DNA of 64,000 bases from Bifidobacterium pullorum subsp. saeculare (GCF_016899725.1 NZ_JACLYU010000003.1:1-64000); one strand, 5' to 3'. Counted from the stretch's first letter, positions 1-7,967 are shown. A program made the numbers and translations. Notes: generated by a model from the sequence alone, not told the origin.

Positions 1-133
1 CCAGTCGATGCTGACCAGGGCTAGCCATTGCCCGTCACCGTTGGGCAGCACATGCCCGCTGATGGTGAGGGTGTCCGACGCTCCCAGACTCGACGTGCGA
101 TGGAAGACAATCGACTGGGTTACGGAAAGCCGC
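1..133 (-). other. Unassigned open frame running off the left edge
   Basis: Read on the minus strand, one frame stays open from inside the end of the integrase gene to the window edge and gives a protein-like stretch (…GHVLPNGDGQWLALVSIDW). There is no ATG, GTG or TTG start upstream of the coding-looking part, so it is either a gene whose 5' end was lost next to the integrase or chance. I do not recognise the product. Confidence 0.25.
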
Positions 134-1000
134 TTATCCGATGATGAGTCGTTCGAAGCTGCGTTGGGCGTCGCGCAGCACGCTCATGTCGGGTTTGAGG
201 TAGTAGCGTGCGGTGGTCTTGATATCGGTGTGGCGCAGTTGCCGGGCGACGACGCTGATGTCCACTCCGCTCTTGATGGCCAATGTGCCCCATGTGTGGC
301 GCAGGCTCTTGGGCGGCACGTAGGGCAGGCGCTCGCGTTTGCACCATGCCTGATAGCGTCGGGCGACCTGCGGCGGGGTCAGACCGCCGATAATCCTTCC
401 CGACCGTCCATGCTTGAGCTCGCCGAGACGCTTGACCGCGAAGCGAGGCAGCTGGACGTCGCTTGAGCTCAGGTCGGTTTTGGGAGGGGCTACGACCTCG
501 TGCCCGTCGACCCACTGCAGGCCGCGTCGGATGTGGATGACGCCGCGGCGCAAATCGATGTCCGACCATTCCAATCCGCATGCCTCCTCGCGGCGCAGGC
601 CCGCGCATACCGCGCACAGGAGCCACGCCTCCAGTTCATGACCGTAGAAGCCGCGCAGGAGGCGGCGTACCTCGCCGGCGTCCAGCACGGGCGCGTCGTA
701 CCGTGGCTGGTGGGGGAGCGTAATCTCCCGGCGCGTGGGGTCCGTGTCCAGGCAGCCCTTGCGGACGGCGAGCCGGAGGATGCCGCGCAGCACCGCCCAT
801 GCCTTACGGGCGGCGCCGGGCTTGTGGAAGTCCCATAGCCAGTCCTCGATGGCGTCCGGCGTGATGTCGCCCATGTCCGTGTCCGCCCACCTGGGGGCTA
901 TGTGGCAGTTCCACGCGCTTTCGTAGCCGACGCGCGTGCACTCGCGCAGACGCATGCAGCGGGGTCGCCAGACCTGCTCCACGAACTCGACCAGCAGCAT
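134..1000 (-). CDS. Tyrosine recombinase (prophage integrase)
   Basis: A 288-residue site-specific recombinase that would integrate or excise the neighbouring phage DNA. The N-terminal SAM-like core-binding domain spans roughly residues 1-95 and the catalytic domain residues 105-280. Visible catalytic residues are R136 (GLRREE), R234 (KSLRHT), H257 (LRHTD) and the probable nucleophile Y266 (TARYY). In the H-x-x-R box the first position is lysine (K231), a substitution worth noting. The start has a GAGG ribosome site and an in-frame stop two codons upstream, so the protein is complete. It lacks the AP2-like arm-binding domain usual in longer phage integrases. It reads away from the lysis genes, as expected for an integrase next to an attachment site at the left end. 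Confidence 0.9.
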   Translation of the reverse strand: MLLVEFVEQVWRPRCMRLRECTRVGYESAWNCHIAPRWADTDMGDITPDAIEDWLWDFHKPGAARKAWAVLRGILRLAVRKGCLDTDPTRREITLPHQPRYDAPVLDAGEVRRLLRGFYGHELEAWLLCAVCAGLRREEACGLEWSDIDLRRGVIHIRRGLQWVDGHEVVAPPKTDLSSSDVQLPRFAVKRLGELKHGRSGRIIGGLTPPQVARRYQAWCKRERLPYVPPKSLRHTWGTLAIKSGVDISVVARQLRHTDIKTTARYYLKPDMSVLRDAQRSFERLIIG

Positions 1001-1022
1001 TCTTTACCTCGATTCATTCGAT

Positions 1023-1073
1023 AAAACCCACACTCCCGCGCGGCCCGTCCGCGCGACGCCGCGTGTGGTTTTT
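1023..1073. terminator. Hairpin between integrase and lysis genes
   Basis: AAAACCCACAC pairs with GTGTGGTTTTT (one mismatch), with a second CG-rich pairing inside the loop. It has T-runs on both strands and lies between the divergent integrase and the first lysis-module gene, so it could insulate either side. Confidence 0.45.
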
Positions 1074-1096
1074 CGCATTGTAGGAAGGTCCCCGTT

Positions 1097-1411
1097 ATGA
1101 ACCCGATCGTCCAGTCCGTCGTCATCTGGGTAGTCACTGGCGTGCTCGGTGTGGCGGCCGGGTGGGCTGCGTCTTGGTGGCGTGGCGCCAGACGGCGCGA
1201 CAGGGCGCTCGAGGCGGGGGTGCGCGAGCTGCTGCTGTGCCAGCTCGAGGTCCTGCACGCGCAGATGGTCTCCGCCGGAGGCGTCGCGTCGGAGGACCTC
1301 AAGGCGCGGGCGCAGCGCATCTACGACAGCTACCACGGCATGGACGGCAACGGGCACGGCACTCAGGTCAACGACGACATCCAGCACGCGCCCATCAGAC
1401 CACGTCAATAA
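1097..1411 (+). CDS. Holin-like prophage protein, one membrane segment
   Basis: A 104-residue protein with one N-terminal membrane helix (about residues 5-28) ending in WWRGARRRD, then a charged cytoplasmic helical part. The pattern of a short anchor followed by a block like 'ALEAGVRELLLCQ' and 'YHGMDGNG' resembles a small protein often found beside lysis genes in Gram-positive phages. That assignment is from memory of the family. It is the first gene of the + strand lysis group and is followed at once by a terminator. Its exact role (holin, antiholin or regulator) cannot be read from the sequence. Confidence 0.7.
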   Translation: MNPIVQSVVIWVVTGVLGVAAGWAASWWRGARRRDRALEAGVRELLLCQLEVLHAQMVSAGGVASEDLKARAQRIYDSYHGMDGNGHGTQVNDDIQHAPIRPRQ

Positions 1412-1429
1412 ACAGGGCTCATCAGGTTT

Positions 1430-1456
1430 GGCCACGGCACTGAGCCGTGGCCTTTT
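1430..1456 (+). terminator. Rho-independent terminator
   Basis: GGCCACGGC and GCCGTGGCC form a perfect 9-bp stem with a 5-base loop, followed by TTTT. It separates the holin-like gene from the lysin gene. Confidence 0.85.
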
Positions 1457-1487
1457 CCATATCAACCCTATGGAAAGGAAGGAAAGA

Positions 1488-2795
1488 GTGACCATCCTCA
1501 ACAAGAGCAAGCCGCGGCATGTGGCTGCTGGCAAGCCCCGCAAGCCGACCGTGCTGGCCCGCATCATCGCCATGATCGTCGCCGTGCTGCTCGGCGCCTC
1601 GCCGGCGACCGCCCTGGCCGCGATGAACGGCTACGACGTCAGCAACTGGCAGTGCGGCATTAACACGGCCGCAGTGCCGGGCGACTTCGTCGTGGTCGGC
1701 ACCACGTGGGGCACCGGCGGTTTCAACAACAGCTGTCTGGTCAACGGCGTGAACACTGACGCGAACCGGCAGCTGCAGACCGCGATGAGCGCGGGCAAGC
1801 GCACCGGCGTCTACCATTACGCCATGGGCGGCAACCCCGAGGCCGAGGCCACGTTCTTCGTGGACAACGTGCGCGGCTACGTCGGCAAGAGCATCCTGGT
1901 CCTGGACTGGGAGCAGGTCGACAATCCCGCGTGGGGCGATACGAGCTGGCCGCGCCGTTGGGCCGCGAAGGTCAAGCAGCTGACCGGCGTCAATCCGATC
2001 ATCTACGTGCAGGACAGCGCGTACTGGCAGGTCGCCGGCATGGAGCAGTCCCACAACACCGGCATCTGGATCGCCCAGTACGCGTCGATGGACGCGACCG
2101 GCTACCAGTCGAACCCGTGGAACAACGGGATGCGCGGCGAGGTCATGCGCCAGTACACCAGTTCGGGCGTGCTGCCCGGCTGGAGCGGCCGCCTCGACCT
2201 GGACATCTTCAACGGCACGCCGGAGCAGTGGGACAAGTACGTCAACCCTGACGGTGACGTGCAGCCGCTCCCGCAGCCCGATCCCGGCACCGGTTCGGGT
2301 GGTTCCGCGGTGACGACCGAGTTCTGCGTGACCGTGGCTTCCGGCGACACCGTCAGCGGCATCGCGCAGCGCACCGGCCGCCTTCCGTGGACCGCGTGGC
2401 GTGTGCCCAGCGGCGACGCCGGCAGGATTTACCCGGGCGACCGGATCTGCTATGGCGGGACCGGCACGGTCTCCGGCGGCCAGTCCACCGCGTCGGGCGG
2501 CGGCACGTACACCGTGAAGAGCGGCGACTGCCTGAGCATGGTGTTCGGCAGCCGCTGGCCGTCGATCGCCGCGCTCAACGGACTTGTGTCGCCGTACACG
2601 ATCTACCCCGGACAGGTCCTGAAGACCGACGGCGGCGCCACCTCCGCGTCCGGCGGGTCCCGCACCTATACCGTGCGCTCGGGTGATACCTTGTCCGGCA
2701 TCGCGCAGCGGCTCGGCATCAGCTGGACCCAGCTCACCGGATACCGTTCGGGCAATCCCAGCCTGATCTATCCGGGAGAGGTCCTCCACTACTAG
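1488..2795 (+). CDS. GH25 lysozyme with three LysM domains (prophage endolysin)
   Basis: A 435-residue peptidoglycan hydrolase predicted to cleave the N-acetylmuramic acid to N-acetylglucosamine bond. Residues 1-44 look like a Sec signal peptide: a basic start, hydrophobic core VLARIIAMIVAVLLG, and likely cleavage after ATALA. The GH25 domain covers about 46-255 and shows GYD (D50), the catalytic LDWE (D140, E142) and LDLDIF near 237. A Pro/Gly linker leads to three LysM repeats (about 279-328, 342-385, 394-435), the last two beginning TYTV(K/R)SGD. I chose the GTG at 1488 because a strong GGAAAGGAAGGAAAG site precedes it; ATG 1470 is the alternative. A Sec signal means export need not depend on the holin. 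The prophage context argues against an ordinary host autolysin. Confidence 0.88.
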   Translation: MTILNKSKPRHVAAGKPRKPTVLARIIAMIVAVLLGASPATALAAMNGYDVSNWQCGINTAAVPGDFVVVGTTWGTGGFNNSCLVNGVNTDANRQLQTAMSAGKRTGVYHYAMGGNPEAEATFFVDNVRGYVGKSILVLDWEQVDNPAWGDTSWPRRWAAKVKQLTGVNPIIYVQDSAYWQVAGMEQSHNTGIWIAQYASMDATGYQSNPWNNGMRGEVMRQYTSSGVLPGWSGRLDLDIFNGTPEQWDKYVNPDGDVQPLPQPDPGTGSGGSAVTTEFCVTVASGDTVSGIAQRTGRLPWTAWRVPSGDAGRIYPGDRICYGGTGTVSGGQSTASGGGTYTVKSGDCLSMVFGSRWPSIAALNGLVSPYTIYPGQVLKTDGGATSASGGSRTYTVRSGDTLSGIAQRLGISWTQLTGYRSGNPSLIYPGEVLHY

Positions 2796-2803
2796 CCCAT
2801 CAT

Positions 2804-2830
2804 GGCCCGCATCCGTCACGGGTGCGGGCC
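2804..2830 (+). terminator. Intra-cassette hairpin
   Basis: GGCCCGCA pairs with TGCGGGCC across an 11-base loop just after the lysin stop. There is no T-run, so it may be an attenuator or mRNA-stabilising hairpin and not a true terminator. Confidence 0.4.
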
Positions 2831-2853
2831 CCATATTCATAAGGAGACCAATC

Positions 2854-3090
2854 ATGGAAGACGAAGAAGAGACCACTGGGTATCTCATCCCGGACAAGGT
2901 GTATGACGTGCTCAAATGGGTGGGTCTGATCGCGCTGCCGGCGTCGGCTGTGTGCGTGCAGACCATCGGCACCGCCGCGGGCTGGACGGGCACCGACCTG
3001 ACCGTCACCATCCTGACCGCCCTGGGAACCCTCGTCGGCGCACTCATCGGCGCCAGCGCCATCAAGGCGCGACGCACGACACAGGAGTGA
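2854..3090 (+). CDS. Phage holin, phi LC3-like
   Basis: A 78-residue membrane protein. The start (IPDKVYDVLKWVGLIALPA) and two hydrophobic segments (about residues 22-42 and 49-69) match the phi LC3-type holin layout, followed by a short basic tail. Such holins make the membrane lesion that triggers phage lysis. The AAGGAGA ribosome site 8 bases upstream supports the start. It is the last phage gene and is closed by a strong terminator. Confidence 0.82.
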   Translation: MEDEEETTGYLIPDKVYDVLKWVGLIALPASAVCVQTIGTAAGWTGTDLTVTILTALGTLVGALIGASAIKARRTTQE

Positions 3091-3110
3091 CCTGCGTCTC
3101 GCAGTATCAC

Positions 3111-3157
3111 AGCGCCCCGCTTCACCCGCGTACGCTGCGGGGGAGCGGGGCGCTTTT
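3111..3157 (+). terminator. Rho-independent terminator closing the phage lysis genes
   Basis: AGCGCCCCGCT pairs perfectly with AGCGGGGCGCT (11 bp), followed by TTT. It comes 20 bases after the holin stop codon. Confidence 0.85.
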
Positions 3158-3318
3158 CGCGTTTCCGGGGTGCTGTATGATGATTCGCGACAACAGAATA
3201 GAGTGCCCTTAGAGTGCCCGGACGGTTCTGGTCGTCCGTGAACCGTTGGAATCATTGGGTTTTCGTTTTCATCGTGGAGTTCAAGTTCAACGTGAGCAAG
3301 TGAGCCCCGCATACCGCG

Positions 3319-3374
3319 AAAACGGCGCGCTCCCAGCGGTTCCCGGACGTCGGGACGCGGGGGCGCGCCGTTTT
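3319..3374. terminator. Bidirectional terminator
   Basis: AAAACGGCGCGC and GCGCGCCGTTTT form a perfect 12-bp stem with T-runs on both strands. The wider stretch 3158-3465 has no convincing gene. It contains this hairpin, a small inverted repeat (ACGGTTC/GAACCGT, 3222-3246) and a direct repeat AGAGTGCCC. The right phage attachment site may lie here, but no core repeat of the left end was recognised. Confidence 0.8.
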
Positions 3375-3465
3375 GCGCGTTCCGGGGGATTGGCGGTTCA
3401 TCATTCCGCATGACCTATGGGACCGCCTGTGGACGCGCGCCCGCCGCCACATGGCCCCGCACGTC

Positions 3466-3669
3466 TCAGTCCTTCGCGCGGCGGGGCCTGCCGCCGCCGA
3501 CACCTCTGCCGGGACGGGCGGCGTTCCATGCATCGATAGTGGCCTCGCTCCACCCTCGCGCGCGTCCCACCATGACGTCGGGTTCGGGGAGCTTGTATCC
3601 AGCGAGGGCTCCGGTGGAGATACCGAGTCTGGCTGCGAACTCGGTCAGGCTCAGGTAGCGCTCGGTCAT
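3466..3669 (-). CDS. Small helix-turn-helix DNA-binding protein
   Basis: A 67-residue protein. Residues 1-45 (LSLTEFAARLGISTGALAGY) form a MerR/AlpA-type winged helix; the rest (PEPDVMVGRARGWSEATIDAW) is the usual second half of small excisionase-like regulators. The start is set by GAAAGGA placed 7 bases upstream; a longer start eight codons earlier lacks this. It could be a phage or host regulator. A perfect palindrome about 100 bases upstream may be its operator. The insertion sequence begins just beyond that, so the original upstream neighbour is lost. Confidence 0.7.
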   Translation of the reverse strand: MTERYLSLTEFAARLGISTGALAGYKLPEPDVMVGRARGWSEATIDAWNAARPGRGVGGGRPRRAKD

Positions 3670-3772
3670 TGTCTGTTCCTTTCTCTCGACCAAGGTGTCG
3701 ATGGTTCTTGGCAGCGAGGCCGTGACTTTCGTCAGCGTAGCCGTCGTCGCTATGGGGGCTGCGAGCTAGACG

Positions 3773-3789
3773 ATTATGTGATTCATAAT
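3773..3789. promoter_or_regulatory. Palindrome ATTATG-N5-CATAAT
   Basis: A perfect 6-bp inverted repeat with a 5-base spacer, unusually A+T-rich for this window, upstream of the HTH gene and four bases from the IS left end. It may be a regulator site, or the A+T-rich target that attracted the insertion. Confidence 0.4.
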
Positions 3790-3792
3790 TGT

Positions 3793-5357
3793 GGCTCTCG
3801 GCGGTTTCTTGTGCGCTGTGGGGTGTGGAGGGGGCCTGCCGGATAATCGTCTGCGACCAAGCTGGACGATGTGACCGGGAGGCCCTGTGTCCGATTCCAC
3901 GATGGGTGGCGGGGGCGTGTTGCCTTCGCCACCGTTGGAGTTGCCTTCGTCGGTGCCGGGGTTCCGGCAGACGGGCGCGTGCGTGGAGACCTCGCGCACG
4001 CTCGATCCCGGGACCAGGAGGGTTCCCCGGGCGCGTTCGTTCCCGGTGTTGGAGATTCCCGGCGAGACGTTGTGTCCCGCGCCCGCTGCCTGTCCCGTGT
4101 GCGGTGGGCGGACGCGCCCGAACGGGGCGGCGTCGTGCAGGCTCGCCCATCTGCCGTTCGGGGGTTCCCGGAGCGTCGTGACGGTCTACCGTCCCAGGGC
4201 GCGTCGCACGCGTTGCGGCGCGAGCGCCCGGGCGCCCGCGCCGTTCCGTGCGCCCGGGCGCATGGCCACGCTGGCGCTCGTCCGTCTGGTCGAGGACCTG
4301 CTGGCCTACGGGCTGACGCTCACGGACGTCGCCCTGGCCACCGGATTGTGCCGCCAGGTCTTCAGGGAGATCGACCGGGAGCGGCTGGCGTGCCTGTGCA
4401 CGCGGCCCGCGCCCGACGGCAGGCGGGAGCCCTCCCCGCCCGCCGCACGCTCGCGTCTGCTCGGGGCGGACGGGTCTAAGCTGCGCGACGGGCACCGGTA
4501 CGCGACCGTGGTCCTCGACCTGGAGAGCGGGCACGTGCTCTGGCTGGCGCGCGGCGAACGGCGCTCGGCGCCCGAGGGGTTCTTCGACCTGGCCGGCGAC
4601 GAATGGATGGGCGGGGTCGAGGCCGTGGCCTGCGACATGAACGGCGACTACGAGCGGGCCTTCCGGGAGCGTTGCCCCCACGTCGCGGTCGTGTCCGACC
4701 GCTTCCACCTGGTCGGGAACCTCGACGGGAACGTGATCGGCGAGGTACGCAAGGACCTCCAGCGCGAACTGGTGGAAGCCGGCGGCCAGGAGGGCGCCAG
4801 ACGGCTCAAGCGCACGAAATACCCGCTCATGGCCTCGCGCCCCACACGCGAACAATGGGAGCGCCAGGAGACCGGACCACGCGGCCCCTCCGAGAAACAG
4901 GCCTCGCTCTTCTGCGGCGAGGTCAGACCCCGATGGCAGGCCGGCCCGGAATCCGCCGTCCGCTACCGCGGGCTCGTCGCCTCGGACGAGCTCCTGTTCG
5001 CCGCGGACCTCGTCAAGGACACCCTCTCCCTGGCCCACGAGAGCCACGACCCCCGACAGATGCGCGAACTGATCGAACACGCGGCCGGCATCTGCCATGG
5101 AACCGGCGACAGGCACTTCGCCCGGTCCGCCCGCCCGCTCGAATCCCACATGGACGGCATCTGCGCGCACGCCCTCCATCCCGTCACCAGCGGCAAGGTC
5201 GAGGGAGCCAACAACATGATCAAGACCCTCAGACGCAAACACTACGGACTACCCGACGACGAATGCCTCTTCCTCAAGATCATGGACGCCAGCAGGAAAA
5301 AACAACGATGGTAGCCCCCCTCCACACCCCTCAACGCACAAAAATCCGCCAAGAACC
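3793..5357 (+). mobile_element. ISL3-family insertion sequence
   Basis: A 1565-bp element with one transposase and long imperfect terminal inverted repeats of about 45 bp. The left end begins GGCTCTCGGCGG; the right end read inward begins GGTTCTTGGCGG, and both contain GGGGTGTGGAGGGGG. ISL3 elements normally make 8-bp target duplications, but the flanks here (ATAATTGT on the left, CAAAATCT on the right) do not match. Either one end has recombined or an adjacent deletion occurred. The right end sits inside ribA. Confidence 0.88.
3887..5314 (+). CDS. ISL3-family transposase
   Basis: A 475-residue DDE transposase that appears full length. An N-terminal zinc ribbon has CPVC (near residue 75) and a later cysteine. 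The catalytic core shows GADGSK, ACDMNGDYERAF and the C-terminal E in GKVEGANNMIKTLRRKHYG, matching the ISL3 D-D-E layout. The start is GTG, preceded by GGGAGG; an in-frame ATG five codons later is the alternative. No frameshift or stop was seen, so the element may still be active. Confidence 0.9.
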   Translation: MSDSTMGGGGVLPSPPLELPSSVPGFRQTGACVETSRTLDPGTRRVPRARSFPVLEIPGETLCPAPAACPVCGGRTRPNGAASCRLAHLPFGGSRSVVTVYRPRARRTRCGASARAPAPFRAPGRMATLALVRLVEDLLAYGLTLTDVALATGLCRQVFREIDRERLACLCTRPAPDGRREPSPPAARSRLLGADGSKLRDGHRYATVVLDLESGHVLWLARGERRSAPEGFFDLAGDEWMGGVEAVACDMNGDYERAFRERCPHVAVVSDRFHLVGNLDGNVIGEVRKDLQRELVEAGGQEGARRLKRTKYPLMASRPTREQWERQETGPRGPSEKQASLFCGEVRPRWQAGPESAVRYRGLVASDELLFAADLVKDTLSLAHESHDPRQMRELIEHAAGICHGTGDRHFARSARPLESHMDGICAHALHPVTSGKVEGANNMIKTLRRKHYGLPDDECLFLKIMDASRKKQRW

Positions 5358-5493
5358 CAAAATCTACCAGCTTTCCGGATTCGGGCTGGAGATCTCCCAG
5401 CGCATACCGATCCAGATGCCCGCTACGCCCCATGACCTGTCCTATCTCAGGACAAAGCAGGAGCGCATGGGCCATATGTTGAATGTCAAGTAA
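5358..5493 (+). pseudogene. ribA: 3' remnant of ribA (GTP cyclohydrolase II)
   Basis: The last 44 codons of a RibA/RibBA protein are left (…KIYQLSGFGLEISQRIP, MPATPHDLSYL, ending HMLNVK). The G-x-G-L-E-I…R-x-P and MPATPHN-like blocks are the standard end of GTP cyclohydrolase II, which opens GTP in the first step of riboflavin synthesis. Everything upstream has been replaced by the IS, so no catalytic or zinc-binding residues remain. The stop lies 16 bases before ribH, as in intact riboflavin operons. No other rib gene is in the window. Confidence 0.85.
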
Positions 5494-5509
5494 CAGGAGG
5501 AATCGCATC

Positions 5510-5971
5510 ATGAAAACATTCGAGGGGAAGCTGACGTCCCACGATATCAAGATCGGCATCGTCGTGGCCCGGTTCAACGAATTCATCACCGCAAAGCTGC
5601 TCGGCGGCGCCATGGACGGACTGCTCCGGCACGATGTGAACGAGGACGATGTCCATGTGGCCTGGGTGCCGGGAGCCTTTGAGATTCCGCTGATCGCGTC
5701 CAAGATGGCAAAGAGCGGGAACTATGACGCGGTGATCTGCCTGGGCGCCGTGATCCGTGGCTCGACCAGCCACTACGACTATGTGTGCAACGAGGTGTCC
5801 AAGGGGATCGCCGCGACCTCCCTCGAGTCCGGCATCCCCGTCCTCTTCGGCGTCCTGACCACGGACAACATCGAGCAGGCCATCGAACGGGCGGGCACGA
5901 AGGCGGGCAACAAGGGCTATGACTGTGCCGTCGGCGCCATCGAAATGGTGAACCTGATCCGCCAGCTCTAG
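5510..5971 (+). CDS. ribH: 6,7-dimethyl-8-ribityllumazine synthase
   Basis: A 153-residue enzyme that condenses 5-amino-6-ribitylamino-uracil with 3,4-dihydroxy-2-butanone 4-phosphate to give lumazine, the penultimate step of riboflavin synthesis. Family signatures are present: [12 protein letters not shown] near the N-terminus, VPGAFEIPL, and [18 protein letters not shown] with the catalytic histidine. The start has CAGGAGG nine bases upstream. It was the last gene of a riboflavin operon. With ribA destroyed and the operon promoter lost, expression depends on read-through or an IS-borne promoter, and alone it cannot supply the vitamin. Confidence 0.95.
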   Translation: MKTFEGKLTSHDIKIGIVVARFNEFITAKLLGGAMDGLLRHDVNEDDVHVAWVPGAFEIPLIASKMAKSGNYDAVICLGAVIRGSTSHYDYVCNEVSKGIAATSLESGIPVLFGVLTTDNIEQAIERAGTKAGNKGYDCAVGAIEMVNLIRQL

Positions 5972-5995
5972 GCGACGGGATCGGTCCTTCGCCGT

Positions 5996-6023
5996 GGCCC
6001 GTCCATAGTGGGGTGGACGGGCC
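5996..6023 (+). terminator. Hairpin after ribH
   Basis: GGCCCGTCCA and TGGACGGGCC form a perfect 10-bp stem with an 8-base loop, 24 bases after the ribH stop. It lacks a T-run. Confidence 0.6.
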
Positions 6024-6095
6024 TCGCGGCCGGCGCCGGCGGATGTACACTGCGCAGGGCATGTCCGGCGTGCGGACGGCGGAAAGGACGGAGAC

Positions 6096-6896
6096 ATGGC
6101 TGCGGACCCGCAGGCGAATGTGGCGAGAACGGGGCAGGGGCTGCCGATCGTGGTGGCCCACGGCATGGGCGTCGACCACCGCTCCCTGATGATGCTGGAC
6201 GACTGGTTCCCCGACGGCACGCAGCGCCTGTACCTCGACCTTCCGGGGCATGGCCGCACGCCGCCGCTCGCCGGCAGGGGAGGCCTGCCCGAGTACGCCG
6301 ACTGGTTCGTCGACGCCATCGACGACCTCGTGGGCCCGCGCCGGCCCTTCGCGCTCGTCGGCAACTCGATGGGCGGGGCGCTGGTGCGCGAGGCGGTCGC
6401 CCGCAGGAAGCGCCGCGTGGCCGGCGTGGCGCTCATCGCGCCGGTCATCGACCCGGTCATGGCCCGCCGCCACGTCGCCGAGCATGTGGTGGACGAGCCG
6501 AACCCCGACCTCATGCACCGGCTGCCGCTCGGCCAGGTGCTCGACTTCGTGCGCATGGGCGTCAACCAGTCCTTCGACGCCTGGCGCCGCTACCAGCGCT
6601 ACATCCTGCCGGGCATCCGCGCCTTCGACCGCGAGGCGTACGCCAGGCTGGAGGAGCGCTACATCCTGCCCGACGTGCCGGAACGCACCTTCGGCACCTT
6701 CGACGGGCCGACGCTGGTCGTGTGCGGCCGGTGCGACCAGATCGTCGGCTACGAGGACCAGGAGGCGGTCCTGTCCCATTACCCGAACGCCCGCTACGCG
6801 GTCATCGAGCGGGCGGGGCACAACGTGTACGTGGACCGTCCCGATCAGGTCGGCGCGCTGCTGCGCGACTGGGCGGACGAGCTGCCCCTGGGCTGA
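6096..6896 (+). CDS. Alpha/beta-hydrolase
   Basis: A 266-residue cytoplasmic hydrolase. The nucleophile elbow is GNSMGG (S91), the acid is probably D214 (CGRCDQIVG) and the base H242 (ERAGHNVYVDRPD). An HG motif near residue 22 would form the oxyanion hole. The layout resembles the 2-hydroxy-6-oxohexadienoate hydrolase/esterase group, but the substrate cannot be named. The start is supported by GGAAAGGACGGAGAC; a TACACT -10 box lies about 45 bases upstream. It is followed 16 bases later by an AEC carrier, so the two are probably co-transcribed. Confidence 0.85.
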   Translation: MAADPQANVARTGQGLPIVVAHGMGVDHRSLMMLDDWFPDGTQRLYLDLPGHGRTPPLAGRGGLPEYADWFVDAIDDLVGPRRPFALVGNSMGGALVREAVARRKRRVAGVALIAPVIDPVMARRHVAEHVVDEPNPDLMHRLPLGQVLDFVRMGVNQSFDAWRRYQRYILPGIRAFDREAYARLEERYILPDVPERTFGTFDGPTLVVCGRCDQIVGYEDQEAVLSHYPNARYAVIERAGHNVYVDRPDQVGALLRDWADELPLG

Positions 6897-6912
6897 ACGG
6901 AGGGACGGAACC

Positions 6913-7899
6913 ATGCATCAGTTCTCGGTGATGACCGGCCAGCTTATCGGATTCGCGGTCATGCTGGCCGTCGGCTACCTGTGCGTGCGCCTGCGCCTGT
7001 ACGGCATGAAGGCGCTCGACGGTATCTGCCAGCTCATCCTCAAGGTGGGCATCCCGCTCATGGTGTTCTCCAACGCGGTCACCGGCGCCACGCGCGCCGA
7101 CCTCATGGAGTCCGGCGGCATCATCGTGATGCAGATGGTCATGTACCTGCTGCTCGTCGCCGTCACCTGGACCGTCGCCAAGGCGATGTGTCTGGGCGTG
7201 GACCGCGGCCACATGTTCCAGGCGGCGTTCATCTTCGGCAATGTCGGCTTCGTCGGCCTGCCGCTGCTCATCGCCCTGTTCCCTCAGCGCGGCGCCCTGT
7301 ACTACTCGCTCATGGCCATCCTTGACCAGCTGCTCATGTGGACCTACGGTGTGTGGCTGAGCCGGCCGCGGGAGGGGCGGCCGAAGCCCGGCCCCGCCCC
7401 GCTCGCCCAACGTCTCAGAGGGACGCTGGCCACGCTGCGCGGCCTGGTGAGCCCCGGCCTCGTCTCGGTGCTGCTGTCCTTGGGCGTCATCCTCGCGGGC
7501 GTCCACGTGCCCGACGTCATCGTCGCGCCGCTGCACACCATCGGCTCGATCTCCACGCCGCTGTCGCTCATGTACATCGGCGGCCTGTTCGCCCTATGCG
7601 ACTGGATGCCCACGCTGCGCCGCCCCGAGCTGTACGTCGGCATCGTCGTGAAGATGCTGGTCCTGCCGGTCGGCCTGTACGCGCTGCTGACGTTCGTGCC
7701 GCCGATGCTGGGCATGGCCCTGCTCGACCCGGACATGGTGCACGCCGTCGTCGTGGTCTGCGCGATGCCGACGATGGCCGCGCTCGTCATGTTCGCTGAA
7801 CGCGAGCGCAACCAGCCAGAATACGCGGTGGGCATGGTGCTCGTGACCACCGTGGCCAGCCTGCTGACGCTCACCGGCGTCTCCTACCTCGTGTTCTGA
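6913..7899 (+). CDS. AEC-family (auxin efflux carrier) transporter
   Basis: A 328-residue integral membrane protein of the bile/arsenite/riboflavin transporter superfamily, AEC branch. It has about ten predicted helices in two halves, with N-terminal GFAVMLAVGYLCVRLRL and the conserved FGNVGFVGLPLL in the middle. Bacterial members are linked to export or uptake of malate, malonate or other organic acids; the substrate here is unknown. The start follows ACGGAGGGACGG. It is probably in one transcript with the preceding hydrolase. Confidence 0.88.
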   Translation: MHQFSVMTGQLIGFAVMLAVGYLCVRLRLYGMKALDGICQLILKVGIPLMVFSNAVTGATRADLMESGGIIVMQMVMYLLLVAVTWTVAKAMCLGVDRGHMFQAAFIFGNVGFVGLPLLIALFPQRGALYYSLMAILDQLLMWTYGVWLSRPREGRPKPGPAPLAQRLRGTLATLRGLVSPGLVSVLLSLGVILAGVHVPDVIVAPLHTIGSISTPLSLMYIGGLFALCDWMPTLRRPELYVGIVVKMLVLPVGLYALLTFVPPMLGMALLDPDMVHAVVVVCAMPTMAALVMFAERERNQPEYAVGMVLVTTVASLLTLTGVSYLVF

Positions 7900-7927
7900 C
7901 CCGCCGTCGCGCCGCCGCGCCCCCGCC

Positions 7928-7951
7928 GGCCCCTTTGCCATCGGAAGGGGC
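7928..7951 (+). terminator. Hairpin after the AEC gene
   Basis: GGCCCCTT pairs with AAGGGGC across a 9-base loop, 28 bases after the stop. It could end the hydrolase-AEC transcript. Confidence 0.45.
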
Positions 7952-7967
7952 GGCCGGGTCCGGGGTT

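Noticed and set aside
3201..3219. Direct repeat AGAGTGCCC as a phage attachment core
   Set aside because: The repeat copies are next to each other and not matched at the left end of the prophage, so they do not define attL/attR.
3785..5366. 8-bp target-site duplication of the ISL3 element
   Set aside because: The 8 bases on the left (ATAATTGT) and right (CAAAATCT) differ, so no duplication can be claimed.
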